38,804 bases of DNA from Acidimicrobiia bacterium (GCA_030066755.1 JASJAX010000034.1:1-38804); one strand, 5' to 3'; positions 15,959 through 25,810 are shown, counted from the first letter of the stretch. Numbers and translations are program-made. The notes: a model not told the origin generated them from the sequence alone.

Positions 15959-16984
15959 ATGAAACGACTCATGATTGGGTTGGTCGCGCTCGCAATGATC
16001 GCGACCGCCTGCGGTGGTGACGACGACGGCGGGGGCACCAGCCTGCTCGACACCGTCATCGAACGCGATGAAGTCATCTGTGGTGGCAACGAGACGCTGC
16101 CGGGCTTCGGCGTCGTCGACGATGCCGGCAACTTCAGCGGCTTCGATATCGACTTCTGCCGCGTCGTCGCAGCGGGCGTCCTCGGGGACTCCAGCAAGGT
16201 CAGGTTCGTTCCATTGACAGCAGAGGCCCGGTTCACGGCCCTGCAGTCGGGCGAGATCGACCTGCTGATCCGCAACACCACGTGGACGGCGACTCGTGAC
16301 GGCCAGGAAGGTGCGAACTTCTTGTTCACGACCTTCTACGACGGCCAGGGCCTCATGGTCCCGGCGTCCACTGGCTTCACAACGCTGGAAGACCTGGCGG
16401 ATGCCAACATCTGCGTGCTCACCGGCACGACGACCGAGCTGAACCTGACCGCGGTGTTCAACGCCCGCGGGATCCCGTTCAACCCCGTCCAGTTCGAGGA
16501 CAACACGCAGCTGCGCCCCGCCTACGAGGCCGGCCAGTGCAACGCCTGGACCTCGGACGCCTCCCAGCTGGCCGCCTTCAAGGCGACCATCGAGGGCGAA
16601 GGCGGCGACGAGCAGTTCATCATGGCCGAGATCATCTCGAAGGAGCCCCTGGGCCCGGTCGTCGCCGACGGCGATACCGCATGGGCGCAGGCCGTCGAGT
16701 GGTCGGTCATGGCGACCGTGCAGGCCTGGGAGTTCGGTCTGGACTCGGGCAGCATCGGCAGCTACTCCGGTACCAGCCCGAACATCCTGAACTTCATCGG
16801 CGACGGTGGCTTCAACCCGACCCTCGGCCTTCCGAGCGACTTCGCCGTCCAGGTGGTGTCGCAGGTGGGCAACTACGAGGAGATCTACAACCGGAACATC
16901 ATCCCGATCGGTCTGCAGTTGACGGGGAGCCCCAACGACTTGTGGACGAACGGTGGCCTGATGTACGTCCCGCCGTACCGGTAG
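15959..16984 (+). CDS. Amino-acid ABC transporter substrate-binding lipoprotein (AapJ-like)
   Basis: A 341-residue extracytoplasmic binding protein of the polar amino-acid family (AapJ/BztA type). The N-terminus is a lipoprotein signal ending at Cys18 (MIATACGGDDD), so it is lipid-anchored outside the membrane. The solute-binding pattern includes LPGFGVVDDAGNFSGFDIDF, ALQSGEIDLLIRNTTWTATR and ICVLTGTTTELNL. The ATG at 15959 has an AGGAGAG site about 6 nt upstream; frames further upstream run through non-coding repeat DNA. First gene of a four-gene ABC operon; likely ligands are glutamate, glutamine, aspartate or a broad set of L-amino acids. Confidence 0.92.
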   Translation: MKRLMIGLVALAMIATACGGDDDGGGTSLLDTVIERDEVICGGNETLPGFGVVDDAGNFSGFDIDFCRVVAAGVLGDSSKVRFVPLTAEARFTALQSGEIDLLIRNTTWTATRDGQEGANFLFTTFYDGQGLMVPASTGFTTLEDLADANICVLTGTTTELNLTAVFNARGIPFNPVQFEDNTQLRPAYEAGQCNAWTSDASQLAAFKATIEGEGGDEQFIMAEIISKEPLGPVVADGDTAWAQAVEWSVMATVQAWEFGLDSGSIGSYSGTSPNILNFIGDGGFNPTLGLPSDFAVQVVSQVGNYEEIYNRNIIPIGLQLTGSPNDLWTNGGLMYVPPYR

Positions 16985-17010
16985 GACAAACGACCCTGAT
17001 GTAGGACACC

Positions 17011-17044
17011 CATGGGCGGCCGGCCCAACGGCCGGCCGCCCATG
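17011..17044 (+). terminator. 15-bp intercistronic hairpin between binding protein and permease genes
   Basis: CATGGGCGGCCGGCC (17011-17025), loop CAAC, and its exact complement (17030-17044). There is no T-run. Strong hairpins after binding-protein genes are known to protect the upstream mRNA from decay or partly end transcription, giving more binding protein than permease. That role is inferred here. Confidence 0.6.
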
Positions 17045-17074
17045 GACCCTTCTCAACCCCGGAGGCCGCACCTC

Positions 17075-18298
17075 GTGAGCCAGACCACACTCGAACCGCC
17101 CCCCGACGTCGAATCCGAACAGATCGCCTGGTACCGCAACGTCGAGACCCTGCGCATCGTCGGTCAGGTCGCCGCCGTCGTGCTCGTGGTCGGCCTGCTC
17201 TTCTGGCTGTTCAACAACCTGCTCACGAACCTGAATCGGTTGAACATCAACACCGATTTCGGTTTTCTGTCCCGGCCGACCAACTTCCAGATCTCGTTCG
17301 ACGAGGGCTTCGACCCGCGCAGCTCTGTGTGGCAGATGGTCCTCGTCGGGATCAAGAACACGTTCCTCGCCGGCATCGTCGGCATCATCATCGCCAGCAT
17401 CGTCGGGCTGGTCATCGGTATTGCCCGGCTGTCGAGCAACTGGCTGGTGTCGCGTCTCGCCACGATCTACGTCGAAGCGTTCCGCAACATCCCACCGCTC
17501 GTCATCATCATCTTCTTCGGGTTTGCGATCTTCACCTTCGGACCGTTCCCGGTCCTCGAGGAAGCGACCCAAATCTCGTGGTTCGGATCCGACAACACGG
17601 CGCTCGTCCTGTCGAACCGCGTGTGGGGCGTGCCCTCACTCATCGCCGAGGACAACGTCGGCATCTTCTGGGCGATCTTCGTCTTCGCCATCGTTGCGGC
17701 GGTCGGCGTTGCGATCTATCGGACCCGGCTCAGCGACCGCACCGGTGTACTGCATCATCGGGTGCGGTGGGCGCTCGGGACGTTCGCGATCATCGCGCTT
17801 GCCGGCCACTTCATCGTCGGCGGTGCCTTCTCGGCATCGTGGCCCGTTGTGTCTGAGAACGGCCGGCGCATCGACAACGGCTTCGTCCTGAACTTCGGCT
17901 ACATCTCCACGACCGTGGCCCTCGGCCTGTACACCGCAAGTCACGTTGCCGAGATCATTCGTGGGTCGATCCTCGCCGTCCCAAAGGGACAGAGCGAGGC
18001 TGCCAATGCCATCGCATTGCGGGCCTTCCAGCGGTACCGCTACATCGTCCTCCCGCAGGCGCTCCGCATTGCGTTGCCACCGACGATCAATCAGTACCTC
18101 AACCTCATCAAGAACACCTCGCTCGGCATCGCCGTTTCGTACGCCGAGATCACGCTGCTCACCAAGACGTCGATCGGCAACGGCCGGCCCGCGCCACAGT
18201 CGATCGCCGTGCTGATGGCCGTGTACCTGCTGTTCTCGCTCACGATCTCGTTCTTACTGAACATCTACAACCGTCGGATCCAGCTGGTGGAGCGTTGA
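17075..18298 (+). CDS. Amino-acid ABC transporter permease (AapQ-like)
   Basis: A 407-residue membrane permease of the His/Glu/Gln/Arg family, AapQ/BztB type with the long N-terminal part. It shows GIKNTFLAGIVGIIIASIVG, the run VEAFRNIPPLVIIIFFGFAI and the coupling-loop region AVPKGQSEAANAIALRAF, followed by LPQALRIALPPTINQYLNLI. I prefer the GTG at 17075, which has GGAGG 9 nt upstream. A longer ATG start at 17012 would begin inside the 15-bp hairpin and add a Pro/Arg-rich tail-like extension. It follows the binding-protein gene by 90 nt and precedes the second permease by 3 nt. Confidence 0.9.
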   Translation: MSQTTLEPPPDVESEQIAWYRNVETLRIVGQVAAVVLVVGLLFWLFNNLLTNLNRLNINTDFGFLSRPTNFQISFDEGFDPRSSVWQMVLVGIKNTFLAGIVGIIIASIVGLVIGIARLSSNWLVSRLATIYVEAFRNIPPLVIIIFFGFAIFTFGPFPVLEEATQISWFGSDNTALVLSNRVWGVPSLIAEDNVGIFWAIFVFAIVAAVGVAIYRTRLSDRTGVLHHRVRWALGTFAIIALAGHFIVGGAFSASWPVVSENGRRIDNGFVLNFGYISTTVALGLYTASHVAEIIRGSILAVPKGQSEAANAIALRAFQRYRYIVLPQALRIALPPTINQYLNLIKNTSLGIAVSYAEITLLTKTSIGNGRPAPQSIAVLMAVYLLFSLTISFLLNIYNRRIQLVER

Positions 18299-18301
18299 GC
18301 C

Positions 18302-19741
18302 ATGGCGACTGAGACTCCCTTCACCCATATCGATCCGGATACCGGCATCGCGATCCCCGAGGTCGACGTTCCGAGCCAGAAGCTGCCTCCCGGCGAATGG
18401 CTCCGCAAGAACCTGTTCAACAACTGGTACAACTCGCTCATCACGGTGCTGCTCACCATCGGCGTGGCGTACGTCAGCTGGCGGGTGCTGCGGTTCGTGT
18501 TCGTCACTGCCAAGTGGGAACCGGTCCGCGAGAACCTCACCCTCATCAACATCGGCACCTACCCCCGAGACGAACAATGGCGAGTCGTCGCCCAGGTACT
18601 GATCTGGTCGGGCGCCGCCGGACTCGGCATCGGGGCCGCTGTCGCCGGAGCGAAGTTCCGTGCGCTGCAGGCCGGCATGGAGTACGTGGTCGACCCTGCG
18701 CTGGCCAAGGTCAAGCGCTACTCCGGGCTGCTCCTTCTCGGCTTGGTGTTCCTCGGCTTCACCAAGACCTTCGGACCGCTGATCCTCACCGTGGTGTCAC
18801 TCGCTGTTGCGTACGCCCTCTACTGGGTCGCCTCTCGGGTCGCAGGCCACAACGTCGGACTGCTGTGGGCCGGTGTTGCAGCCCTGATGGTGTTCGGCTT
18901 CCAGATCGTGAGTGGGTTCTTCGGCATGGGTTGGCTGTGGATGGGCGTCCCGATTGCTGCAGCGGTCTACTCGGTGATCGGTCGCAACGAGACGATCGAA
19001 CCGCGCCGGCTCCGGCTGATTCAGATCGGTGCGGCACTCGGCGTTCTGGTTGTGCTCTTCGTCGTCTACCTGGTCGTCGACAGTGTCGGCGTCGAGTGGG
19101 ACGAGTGGGAGGGGTTCCATCTGAACTTGCTGGCGGCGGCCATCGCCATCGCCCTCTCCTTCCCTCTCGGCTTGCTCCTCGCTCTCGGCCGGCGGTCGAG
19201 CTTCCCGGCGTTGCGGATCATGTCGACGACCTACATCGAGATCATTCGCGGCGTGCCACTCATCTCACTGCTGCTGATGGCCCAGTTCTTCATCGGCTTC
19301 TTCCTGGACACGCGGACCCCGCTGTCGTTGTTCACCCGGGCGACGGCAGCCATGACACTGTTCACCGCCGCCTACGTCGCCGAGATCGTGCGGGGTGGTC
19401 TGCAGGCGGTGCCGAAGGGCCAGACCGAAGCCGGTAACTCAGTCGGTATGGCGCCGTGGAGCGTGACCCGGCTCATCGTGCTCCCCCAGGCACTTCGGGC
19501 CGTGATCCCAGCAATGGTGGGCCAGTTCATCTCGCTCTTCAAGGACACGTCGCTGCTCCTGATCATCGGCAAGATCGAGATCCTGGGTGCTCGCGAGATC
19601 ATCCACGGCCAGGAGGCGTACCGCGGGTTCGGTATCGCTGAGACCCTGGTCTTCGCCGCCTTCGCCTTCTGGGCGGTGTCCTTCACGATGTCACGAGAGA
19701 GTCAACGACTAGAACGCAAGCTTGGAGTTGGAGAACGATGA
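18302..19741 (+). CDS. Amino-acid ABC transporter permease (AapM-like)
   Basis: A 479-residue permease of the AapM/BztC type. It has a long N-terminal region with extra helices, then the conserved transport core from about residue 270 ([78 protein letters not shown]). It pairs with AapQ to form the membrane channel. Its stop overlaps the ATP-binding gene start by four bases (ATGA), which points to coupled translation. Confidence 0.92.
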   Translation: MATETPFTHIDPDTGIAIPEVDVPSQKLPPGEWLRKNLFNNWYNSLITVLLTIGVAYVSWRVLRFVFVTAKWEPVRENLTLINIGTYPRDEQWRVVAQVLIWSGAAGLGIGAAVAGAKFRALQAGMEYVVDPALAKVKRYSGLLLLGLVFLGFTKTFGPLILTVVSLAVAYALYWVASRVAGHNVGLLWAGVAALMVFGFQIVSGFFGMGWLWMGVPIAAAVYSVIGRNETIEPRRLRLIQIGAALGVLVVLFVVYLVVDSVGVEWDEWEGFHLNLLAAAIAIALSFPLGLLLALGRRSSFPALRIMSTTYIEIIRGVPLISLLLMAQFFIGFFLDTRTPLSLFTRATAAMTLFTAAYVAEIVRGGLQAVPKGQTEAGNSVGMAPWSVTRLIVLPQALRAVIPAMVGQFISLFKDTSLLLIIGKIEILGAREIIHGQEAYRGFGIAETLVFAAFAFWAVSFTMSRESQRLERKLGVGER

Positions 19742-20532
19742 CGAGCAACGAGAACAACAACGCCCAGGCGTTCGCCGACGCCACGCAGATCGCGGGCACC
19801 GGCGAACTGATGATCGAGCTCGAGGGCGTCGACAAGTTCTTCGGAGACTTCCAGGCGCTGAAGGACATCGACATGCGTGTCGGCAAGCAGGAAGTGATCG
19901 TCGTGATCGGACCATCCGGGTCCGGCAAGTCGACGATGATCCGCTGCATCAACCGGCTCGAGAAGCACGACCGAGGGCGCATCACCGTCGATGGAATCGA
20001 ACTCTCGGACGACATCCGCAACATCCAGGAGATCCGCAAGGAGACCGGGATGGTGTTCCAGCAGTTCAACCTCTTCCCGCATCTCACCGTGATGGACAAC
20101 ATCACGTTGGGTCCACGCCAGGTGCGAAACCTCCCGAAGAAAGAGGCCGAAGATCTCGCCATGGACCTGCTGAAGCGGGTCCAGATCCCGGAGCAGGCCC
20201 GGAAGTTCCCCGGCCAGCTCTCCGGCGGTCAGCAGCAGCGCGTCGCCATCGCTCGTTCGCTGGCGATGAACCCGAAGGTGATGCTCTTCGACGAGCCAAC
20301 CTCGGCCCTCGACCCCGAGATGATCAAAGAGGTCCTCGACGTCATGAAGGAGCTGGCGCAGTCCGGCATGACCATGATCGTGGTCACCCACGAGATGGGC
20401 TTTGCCCGTGAGGTCGCCGATCGGGTGGTGTTCATGGCCGACGGCGAGATCGTCGAAGTCGGCACACCGGAGCACTTCTTCATGAGCCCGACCGAGGATC
20501 GCACCAAGCTGTTCTTGAGCCAGATCCTCTGA
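19738..20532 (+). CDS. Amino-acid ABC transporter ATP-binding protein (AapP/GlnQ-like)
   Basis: A 264-residue ABC ATPase. Walker [10 protein letters not shown] is at 58-66, the Q-loop near Q108-Q109, signature LSGGQ at 161-165, Walker B VMLFDEP at 181-187 and the switch His at 218 (VVTHEMGF). It powers the AapQ-AapM permease. The first 22 residues (rich in Asn and Ala) precede the usual GlnQ start, so a later in-frame ATG such as the one at MIELEG is an alternative start. Last gene of the operon, followed by a hairpin over its stop codon. Confidence 0.93.
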   Translation: MTSNENNNAQAFADATQIAGTGELMIELEGVDKFFGDFQALKDIDMRVGKQEVIVVIGPSGSGKSTMIRCINRLEKHDRGRITVDGIELSDDIRNIQEIRKETGMVFQQFNLFPHLTVMDNITLGPRQVRNLPKKEAEDLAMDLLKRVQIPEQARKFPGQLSGGQQQRVAIARSLAMNPKVMLFDEPTSALDPEMIKEVLDVMKELAQSGMTMIVVTHEMGFAREVADRVVFMADGEIVEVGTPEHFFMSPTEDRTKLFLSQIL

Positions 20533-20551
20533 GCTTCGCTCAGAGGATCTG
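20521..20551 (+). terminator. Hairpin over the aapP stop codon
   Basis: CAGATCCTCTGAGC (20521-20534), loop TTC, and its exact complement (20538-20551). The 14-bp stem contains the stop codon TGA. No U-tract follows. Likely end of the amino-acid transporter transcript; loop type matches the hairpin at the E1 stop. Confidence 0.55.
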
Positions 20552-20625
20552 GAGTCGCCAGGCCCGCGGGATCGTTTGGCGCCGCGATCGACGCGACCCA
20601 CCGGATCGCGTCGAAAGGTGATCCA

Positions 20626-20731
20626 AGTCGCCAGTCGCCAGTCGCCAGTCCTCGCTGAGGGATCAACCGGTGAGGGCACACGCCACCGTGGTAAGCGCGG
20701 ACTGATGACTGACTACTGACGACTGACTACT
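20626..20731. repeat. Heptamer tandem repeats, two opposed arms (site 4)
   Basis: Left arm 20626-20653: AGTCGCC three times, then AGTCCTC. Right arm 20700-20731: units GACTGAT, GACTGAC, TACTGAC, GACTGAC. The arms have opposite sense (AGTC versus GACT) and are 46 nt apart. The right arm overlaps the stop codon of the minus-strand sigma gene. The site lies between the convergent aapP and sigma genes; 20552-20625 holds nothing I recognise. Confidence 0.75.
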
Positions 20732-21971
20732 CGGAGAGTTGCCCTCGCCGTCTCTCTAGGAAGCCGCGCTCCTTCTCGTTCTCGGTGAGGTCGATGGCTC
20801 TGGCGTACGACGAGCGCGCCGAGTTGATGTCGCCTGCCTTCGCTGCCAATGCCCCCTTGGCCGAGTGGTATAGGTGGTAGCCATCGAGATCGCCGGCGAG
20901 GGCATCGAGGATCTGCAAGCCGCGCTCCGGGCCTTCGGCCATCGCCAACGCAACGGCCCGGTTGAGTTCGACGATTGGGCTCGGCTGGAGCGCCGCGAGC
21001 CGTCCGTAGAGTCCGGCGATCTGATGCCAGTCGGTGTCGCCGTACGTATCCGCCTCGGCGTGAAGGGCGGCGATGGCTGCCTGGATCTGATAGGTGCCGG
21101 GAGTCCGTCGCCGCAATGCTGCGTCCAGCAACGCTTGGGCCTCGTCGATTGCGCCGCGATCCCATCGTGACCGGTCCTGGTCCTCGAGGAGGACGAGGAC
21201 GTCATGTTCGGTCCGGGCTTCACGACGCGAGTCCTGAAACAGCATCAGCGCCAGCAGACCGAGCGCCTCGGCCTCGTCGGGCATCAGCTCGGTCAGCACA
21301 CGCCCGAGCCGGATCGCCTCGGCACACAAGTCACCGCGAACGAGGTCATCACCGCCGGTAGCGAGATAGCCCTCGTTGAAGATGAGGTACACGACGGCAA
21401 GCACCGCGGCGAGGCGGTCGGGCAGCTGATCGTCGGGCGGCACCCGGTAGGGAATCCCGGCATCGCGGATCTTTCGCTTGGCACGCACGAGCCGTTGGGC
21501 CATCGTCGGCTCTCCGACGAGGAATGAGCGGGCGATCTCCCGAGTCGTGAGACCGCCCAGAGTCTTCAACGTGAGCGCGACCTGAGCCTCGAGTGCCAGC
21601 GCCGGGTGACAGCACGTGAAGATGAGGCGGAGCCGTTCGTCGACCACTGCGGACTGCATGTCGTCGTTCTCCTCTAGACCGGCACGCCGATCCACCTCGA
21701 CGAGGTACGCCAACTCCTCCTGCTTCCTCGCGTAGTTGACGCTGCGCCGCAGCCGATCGATGGCCTTGCGGCGAGCCGTCGTAGTGATCCACGCCGCCGG
21801 GTTTCGGGGCACGCCGTCCGTCGGCCACTTGGTCATCGCCGTCGCCAGTGCCTCCTGCACAACGTCCTCTGCCAGCTCGAAGTCGCCAACCTGACGGATG
21901 AGCGTGGCCACCACGAGGCCGTACTCACGCCGGAAGACGGACTCGACAGCGCTCCTCGTCTCGTCACTCAC
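20727..21971 (-). CDS. Sigma-J-type ECF RNA polymerase sigma factor with large C-terminal domain (ECF42-like)
   Basis: A 414-residue RNA polymerase sigma factor. The sigma2 region is [16 protein letters not shown] and the sigma4 helix-turn-helix is [21 protein letters not shown] long C-terminal region (from about residue 185) with helical repeat character ([20 protein letters not shown]) is typical of the ECF42 group (DUF6596/TPR-like), which often sits beside YCII/DGPF proteins. That is exactly the context here. I choose GTG at 21971 because GGGGAG lies just upstream; an ATG at 22016 would overlap the upstream gene. Such sigma factors have no classical anti-sigma, and their C-terminal domain regulates them. 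Confidence 0.88.
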   Translation of the reverse strand: MSDETRSAVESVFRREYGLVVATLIRQVGDFELAEDVVQEALATAMTKWPTDGVPRNPAAWITTTARRKAIDRLRRSVNYARKQEELAYLVEVDRRAGLEENDDMQSAVVDERLRLIFTCCHPALALEAQVALTLKTLGGLTTREIARSFLVGEPTMAQRLVRAKRKIRDAGIPYRVPPDDQLPDRLAAVLAVVYLIFNEGYLATGGDDLVRGDLCAEAIRLGRVLTELMPDEAEALGLLALMLFQDSRREARTEHDVLVLLEDQDRSRWDRGAIDEAQALLDAALRRRTPGTYQIQAAIAALHAEADTYGDTDWHQIAGLYGRLAALQPSPIVELNRAVALAMAEGPERGLQILDALAGDLDGYHLYHSAKGALAAKAGDINSARSSYARAIDLTENEKERGFLERRRGQLSE

Positions 21972-21991
21972 CCGGACTCCCCGCCGTCCCC

Positions 21992-22357
21992 CTACGCCGG
22001 TGCGTCGTTCTCCCACTGATACACAGGGCGCACCTCGACCGATCCTCGCCAGGAACCGGGAAGCTTGGCGGCAACGGAGATGGCCTCGTCGAGGTCCGAC
22101 ACGTCGATGATGTAGAAACCGCCGAGGGCCTCCTTCGTCTCGGCAAACGGACCGTCGGTCGCCAGCGTCTCGTCGTTGCGAACCCGGACCGTCGTTGCGG
22201 CTTCGGTGCCGAGCAGCGCCTCCCCGCCGAGGTTGATTCCGCGTTCGTTGATGTCGGCGGTGAACGCCATGTACTCGTTGAACTCCTGGATCTGCGCCTC
22301 AGATCCGGGCTCCGGCTGGTTCGACTCGTCGTAGTAGATCAGCAACGCATACTTCAT
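21992..22357 (-). CDS. YCII (DGPF-type) domain protein
   Basis: A 121-residue YCII-fold protein starting [11 protein letters not shown], with the [19 protein letters not shown] signature that names the DGPF group. The ATG at 22357 has GGAGGAGAGG just upstream. It lies 20 nt before the ECF sigma gene on the same strand, a pairing known for ECF41/ECF42-type sigma factors. The biochemical role is unknown in the family; a regulatory partner or target of the sigma factor is inferred. Confidence 0.9.
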   Translation of the reverse strand: MKYALLIYYDESNQPEPGSEAQIQEFNEYMAFTADINERGINLGGEALLGTEAATTVRVRNDETLATDGPFAETKEALGGFYIIDVSDLDEAISVAAKLPGSWRGSVEVRPVYQWENDAPA

Positions 22358-22474
22358 GAGATCCCTCTCCTCCTCGAGGCGGCCGATCCGCCCCATCACC
22401 GTTACGACGAACGACCAGCGTGGCTTTCGACACTCGGCCCGGAAAACCTACTCAGATTCTCGCTTCGCCCGCGT

Positions 22475-22509
22475 GACTTGGGACTTGAGACTTGCGACTT
22501 GGGACGGAC
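22475..22509. repeat. Heptamer tandem repeat (site 5)
   Basis: Five period-7 units: four of the form GACTTGN (GACTTGG, GACTTGA, GACTTGC, GACTTGG) and one GACGGAC. It ends about 5 nt before the expected -35 position of the acyl-CoA dehydrogenase promoter (-10 at 22537-22542). Confidence 0.8.
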
Positions 22510-22536
22510 GCCCAGAGGCTGAGCACCGAACTCCCC

Positions 22537-22542
22537 TATCCT
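22537..22542 (+). promoter_or_regulatory. Candidate leaderless -10 box of the acyl-CoA dehydrogenase gene
   Basis: TATCCT fits TANNNT and ends 7 nt before the ATG at 22550, leaving no room for a ribosome site. A leaderless mRNA is inferred. Confidence 0.5.
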
Positions 22543-22549
22543 CAACGTC

Positions 22550-24340
22550 ATGACCGACTATCGCCCACCGCTGCGTGACATCAAGTTCGTCCTGGAACAC
22601 GTCGTCGGGCTCGACGACATCGCCGCCCTGCCCGATTTCGAGCACGTCGACCGGGATCTGTCGTTCACCGTCCTCGACGAGGCGGGACGATTCATGGCAG
22701 ACCGCATCGCCCCGACGAACCAGGTTGGCGACGCCGAAGGCGCAATCCACCACGACGACGGCCGGGTGACCCTGCCCAAGGAGATCCGCAGCGCCTATCA
22801 GGAGTACGTGGCGGCCGGATGGAATGCCGTCAAGGCACCGATGGAGTACGGCGGGCACGGGTTCCCGACATCCGTCGGCATCGGGGTGATGGAAATGCTC
22901 ACCACCGCCAACATGGCGTTCTCGCTGTGTCCGATGCTGACCGCGAGCGCGATCCTCGCGCTGCAACACCACGGGACCGAGGAGCAGAAGGCCATCTACC
23001 TGGAGAAGCTGATCTCCGGTGAGTGGACCGGCACCATGGACCTGACCGAGCCTCAGGCCGGGTCGGACGTCGGCGCGCTCACCACGAAGGCGGAGCCCCA
23101 GGACGACGGTACCTACCGAATCACCGGCACGAAGATCTTCATCACGTGGGGCGAACACGACGTCGCCGACAACATCATCCACCTGGTCCTCGCAAGGACA
23201 CCGGGTGCCCCGCCGGGGACCAAAGGCATCTCGTTGTTCATCGTTCCCAAGTACCTCGTCAACGCCGACGGCTCGATCGGCGAGCGCAACGACGTGAACT
23301 GTGTGTCCATCGAGCACAAGATCGGGATCCATGCGAGCCCGACGTGTGTGTTGTCGTACGGAGACAACGCGGGAGCCGTGGGCTACCTCGTGGGCGCCGA
23401 GAATCAAGGCATGAGAGCGATGTTCACGATGATGAACGACGCCCGGCTCCACGTCGGACTCGAGGGCCTCGGCGTTGCCGAACGTTCCTATCAGCAGGCA
23501 CTCGAATACGCCCAGGAACGTCGCCAGGGACGGGCCATCGGTGCTCCCAAGACCGAGAGTTCACCCATCATCGACCATCCCGATGTCCGCCGGATGCTCA
23601 TGACCATGAAGGCCAACATCGAGGCAATGCGAGCGTTGATGTACGACAATGCCGCCGCCCTCGACTGGGCGGAGCACGGGGTCGATGACGAGCAGCGCCA
23701 ACGGGGCGCAGCACGGGCCGCGTTGCTGACCCCCCTGGCCAAGGGCTGGGGAACCGATCTCGGTGTCGAGCTGACGTCGATCGGGATCCAGATTCATGGT
23801 GGCATGGGCTATGTCGAGGAGACCGGTTCCGCCCAGATCTGGCGAGACAGCCGAATTGCGCCGATCTATGAAGGCACCAACGGCATCCAGGCCATCGATC
23901 TGGTACTCCGCAAACTTCCGATGGACGGCGGCAAGGTCGTGGCGTCCTATTTCGACGAGATCGACGCCCTCGACGGACCCCTCGGCGCCGCCGGCCTCGA
24001 CTCGATCCGAGAGCGGCTGGCCGCCGGACTCGCCGTGCTGCGCAAGGCGACCGATTGGATCGGTTCGAGGGACGACGTCAACGACGCGCTCGCCGCGGCG
24101 ACGCCATATGCCCGAATGTTCGGAATCGTGGCCGGTGGGTACTACATGGCAAAGGCTGCGCTCGCGGCGCATTCAGCACTGGGATCCGCCAACGGCGACG
24201 CCGGCTTCTACGCAGCCAAGGTGACGACGGCGCAGTTCTATGCCGAGCAGATCCTGCCGCAAGCCGACGGCCTCCTGGCAGCTTCCACGGCTCCGAGCGA
24301 TTCGCTCTTCGCCATCGAGCCGGAGGCGTTGCGAGGGTGA
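22550..24340 (+). CDS. Acyl-CoA dehydrogenase of the long (DmdC/FadE5-like) type
   Basis: A 596-residue FAD enzyme that oxidises acyl-CoA thioesters to 2-enoyl-CoA. It has the middle-domain run MDLTEPQAGSDVGAL, the FITWGEHDVADNIIHLVLAR strand and MNDARLHVGLEGLGVAERSY. The catalytic base motif YEGTNGIQA holds Glu441. The extra N-terminal helix region and about 120 C-terminal residues mark the DmdC/FadE5-like group rather than the 380-residue type. DmdC acts on 3-methylmercaptopropionyl-CoA, but no neighbours point to that pathway, so a fatty-acyl substrate is as likely. It overlaps the HAD gene by four bases. Confidence 0.92.
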   Translation: MTDYRPPLRDIKFVLEHVVGLDDIAALPDFEHVDRDLSFTVLDEAGRFMADRIAPTNQVGDAEGAIHHDDGRVTLPKEIRSAYQEYVAAGWNAVKAPMEYGGHGFPTSVGIGVMEMLTTANMAFSLCPMLTASAILALQHHGTEEQKAIYLEKLISGEWTGTMDLTEPQAGSDVGALTTKAEPQDDGTYRITGTKIFITWGEHDVADNIIHLVLARTPGAPPGTKGISLFIVPKYLVNADGSIGERNDVNCVSIEHKIGIHASPTCVLSYGDNAGAVGYLVGAENQGMRAMFTMMNDARLHVGLEGLGVAERSYQQALEYAQERRQGRAIGAPKTESSPIIDHPDVRRMLMTMKANIEAMRALMYDNAAALDWAEHGVDDEQRQRGAARAALLTPLAKGWGTDLGVELTSIGIQIHGGMGYVEETGSAQIWRDSRIAPIYEGTNGIQAIDLVLRKLPMDGGKVVASYFDEIDALDGPLGAAGLDSIRERLAAGLAVLRKATDWIGSRDDVNDALAAATPYARMFGIVAGGYYMAKAALAAHSALGSANGDAGFYAAKVTTAQFYAEQILPQADGLLAASTAPSDSLFAIEPEALRG

Positions 24341-25134
24341 GCATGGAGGACACGACGGAGCCCCGTGGGGCAGCCTTCTTCGATCTCGACCGCACGATCA
24401 TCGGCGGATCGTCGGTCTTCGTGTTCGGTTGGGTCGCGTACCGCAACGGACAGATGACGACACGCCAGCTCCTCAAGGACGCATCGTCGGCAATCGCCTT
24501 CAAACTCTCGGGGGCGTCCGACGAGAAGTCGGCGGCGGTGCGCGACCAGGTCCTGGACGCGGTCAAAGGGGTGAAGGTCGCCGACCTGCGCCTGCTGAGT
24601 GACGAGATCTTGACCCGTTTGCTCGACAGCGTGCGGCGGGAGTCGCGTGGTTTGATCGATCTGCACCACGACGCAGGCCGTGACACGTACATCGTGTCGG
24701 CGTCGCCGATCGAGATCATCCAGGACTTCGGCGAGGCAATGGGCATGACGGGTTCGCTCGGCACCGTGTCGGAACTGGTCGACGGTGTCTACACGGGCCG
24801 GCTTGCCGAGCCGTTCTGTTACGGACCGGGCAAGGTCATTGCGATGGAGAAGGTCGCCGCGGAGAAGGGCTACGACCTCAGCCGGTCGTACGCCTACACC
24901 GACTCGATCAGCGATCTGCCGATGCTGGAGGCCGTCGGTCATCCCGTTGCCGTGAACCCGGATCGTGAGCTCGAGAACGTTGCCCGCCTCCGCGGCTGGC
25001 CGATCATCGAGTTCAATCGAACGACCAAGCGGGTGGTCAAGAACACAACCGCGACGGTCGGCGCAGTCGGCCTCGCAACGGCGACCTACTTCCTCGGTCG
25101 CCGCCACGCCCGCCTGACGATTCTGGGTCGCTGA
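24337..25134 (+). CDS. HAD-IB family hydrolase (SerB-like phosphatase)
   Basis: A 265-residue HAD-superfamily subfamily IB phosphatase. Motif I is FFDLDRT with the nucleophile Asp16 and acid Asp18. Motif II is YIVSASP, and motif III-IV is YAYTDSISDLPMLEAVGHPV. The last 25 residues form one hydrophobic or basic segment (GAVGLATATYFLGRRH) that may touch the membrane. GTG at 24337 overlaps the dehydrogenase stop (GTGA); an ATG at 24343 is an alternative. Actinobacterial members act on small phosphate esters or on lipid head groups; the substrate is unknown. Confidence 0.87.
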   Translation: MSMEDTTEPRGAAFFDLDRTIIGGSSVFVFGWVAYRNGQMTTRQLLKDASSAIAFKLSGASDEKSAAVRDQVLDAVKGVKVADLRLLSDEILTRLLDSVRRESRGLIDLHHDAGRDTYIVSASPIEIIQDFGEAMGMTGSLGTVSELVDGVYTGRLAEPFCYGPGKVIAMEKVAAEKGYDLSRSYAYTDSISDLPMLEAVGHPVAVNPDRELENVARLRGWPIIEFNRTTKRVVKNTTATVGAVGLATATYFLGRRHARLTILGR

Positions 25135-25238
25135 GGACCGATTGCCTCGAGCGTCCACGGACCCGTTGTTGCGGCTCCGATCCGCTGCGCTCGTCGGTGG
25201 CCAGCCGGGTGATCGTCCAGTCCGTGTGTCGCCGGACG

Positions 25239-25244
25239 TACGCT
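25239..25244 (+). promoter_or_regulatory. Candidate leaderless -10 box of the P-loop kinase gene
   Basis: TACGCT, ending 8 nt before the ATG at 25253. The same hexamer precedes the genes at 34351 (plus) and 34183 (minus). Confidence 0.45.
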
Positions 25245-25252
25245 GAGGATCG

Positions 25253-25717
25253 ATGCCGACTCTCCACATGCTCTGCGGGCTACCCGGTTCCGGCAAGTCG
25301 GTGCTCGCAAAGGAGCTCGAAGCCGCCGGCGAAGGGATCCTCTTCAACGCGGACTCTTGGGTCTGCTTGCTGTATCCCGATGACGCCGAGGCGGCGGCTC
25401 GCGACGAGCGGAAGTTCCTCGTCCACGACGTGCAATGGGAACTGGTCGAACGGTTGCTGGCAGGTGGCGTCAGCGTCATCTTGGACTGGGGCTTGTGGAG
25501 CCGCGAGGAGCGCGATGGCTATCGCCAACGTGCCCGGGAACTCGGAGCCGACGTACGGACCGTGTTCCTCGACGAACCGATTGAGACGCTCCACGAACGG
25601 ATCGCCGACCGAAACCGCAATCTCCCGCCGGGGACCTTCAACATCTCTGCCGCGGAACTCGACGCATGGGCTGAGGTCTTCGAACCGCCGACACCTGACG
25701 AGCTCGAGGGACACTGA
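25253..25717 (+). CDS. Small P-loop kinase-like ATP-binding protein
   Basis: A 154-residue P-loop protein of the AAA_33/zeta-toxin-like nucleotide-kinase group. Walker A GLPGSGKS is at residues 9-16, a hydrophobic strand with Asp (VSVILDWGLW) acts as the second acidic motif, and a lid-like segment DEPIETLHERIADRNRN follows. Members phosphorylate small molecules or sugars. It stands alone between two other plus-strand genes, and no antitoxin-like partner is visible, so a toxin role is not supported. Substrate unknown. Confidence 0.8.
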   Translation: MPTLHMLCGLPGSGKSVLAKELEAAGEGILFNADSWVCLLYPDDAEAAARDERKFLVHDVQWELVERLLAGGVSVILDWGLWSREERDGYRQRARELGADVRTVFLDEPIETLHERIADRNRNLPPGTFNISAAELDAWAEVFEPPTPDELEGH

Positions 25718-25810
25718 CGCATCGCTCACGGGCCAATCGCCAACTCCGAGGCGATAGGCCGACCCTCGTCGAATCTCCTACGCTCGCGGTGAGCGAACCT
25801 GGATCGAGAC

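Noticed and set aside
25253-25717. Zeta-type toxin of a toxin-antitoxin pair
   Set aside because: Only the P-loop kinase fold is visible, and no small antitoxin gene is adjacent.
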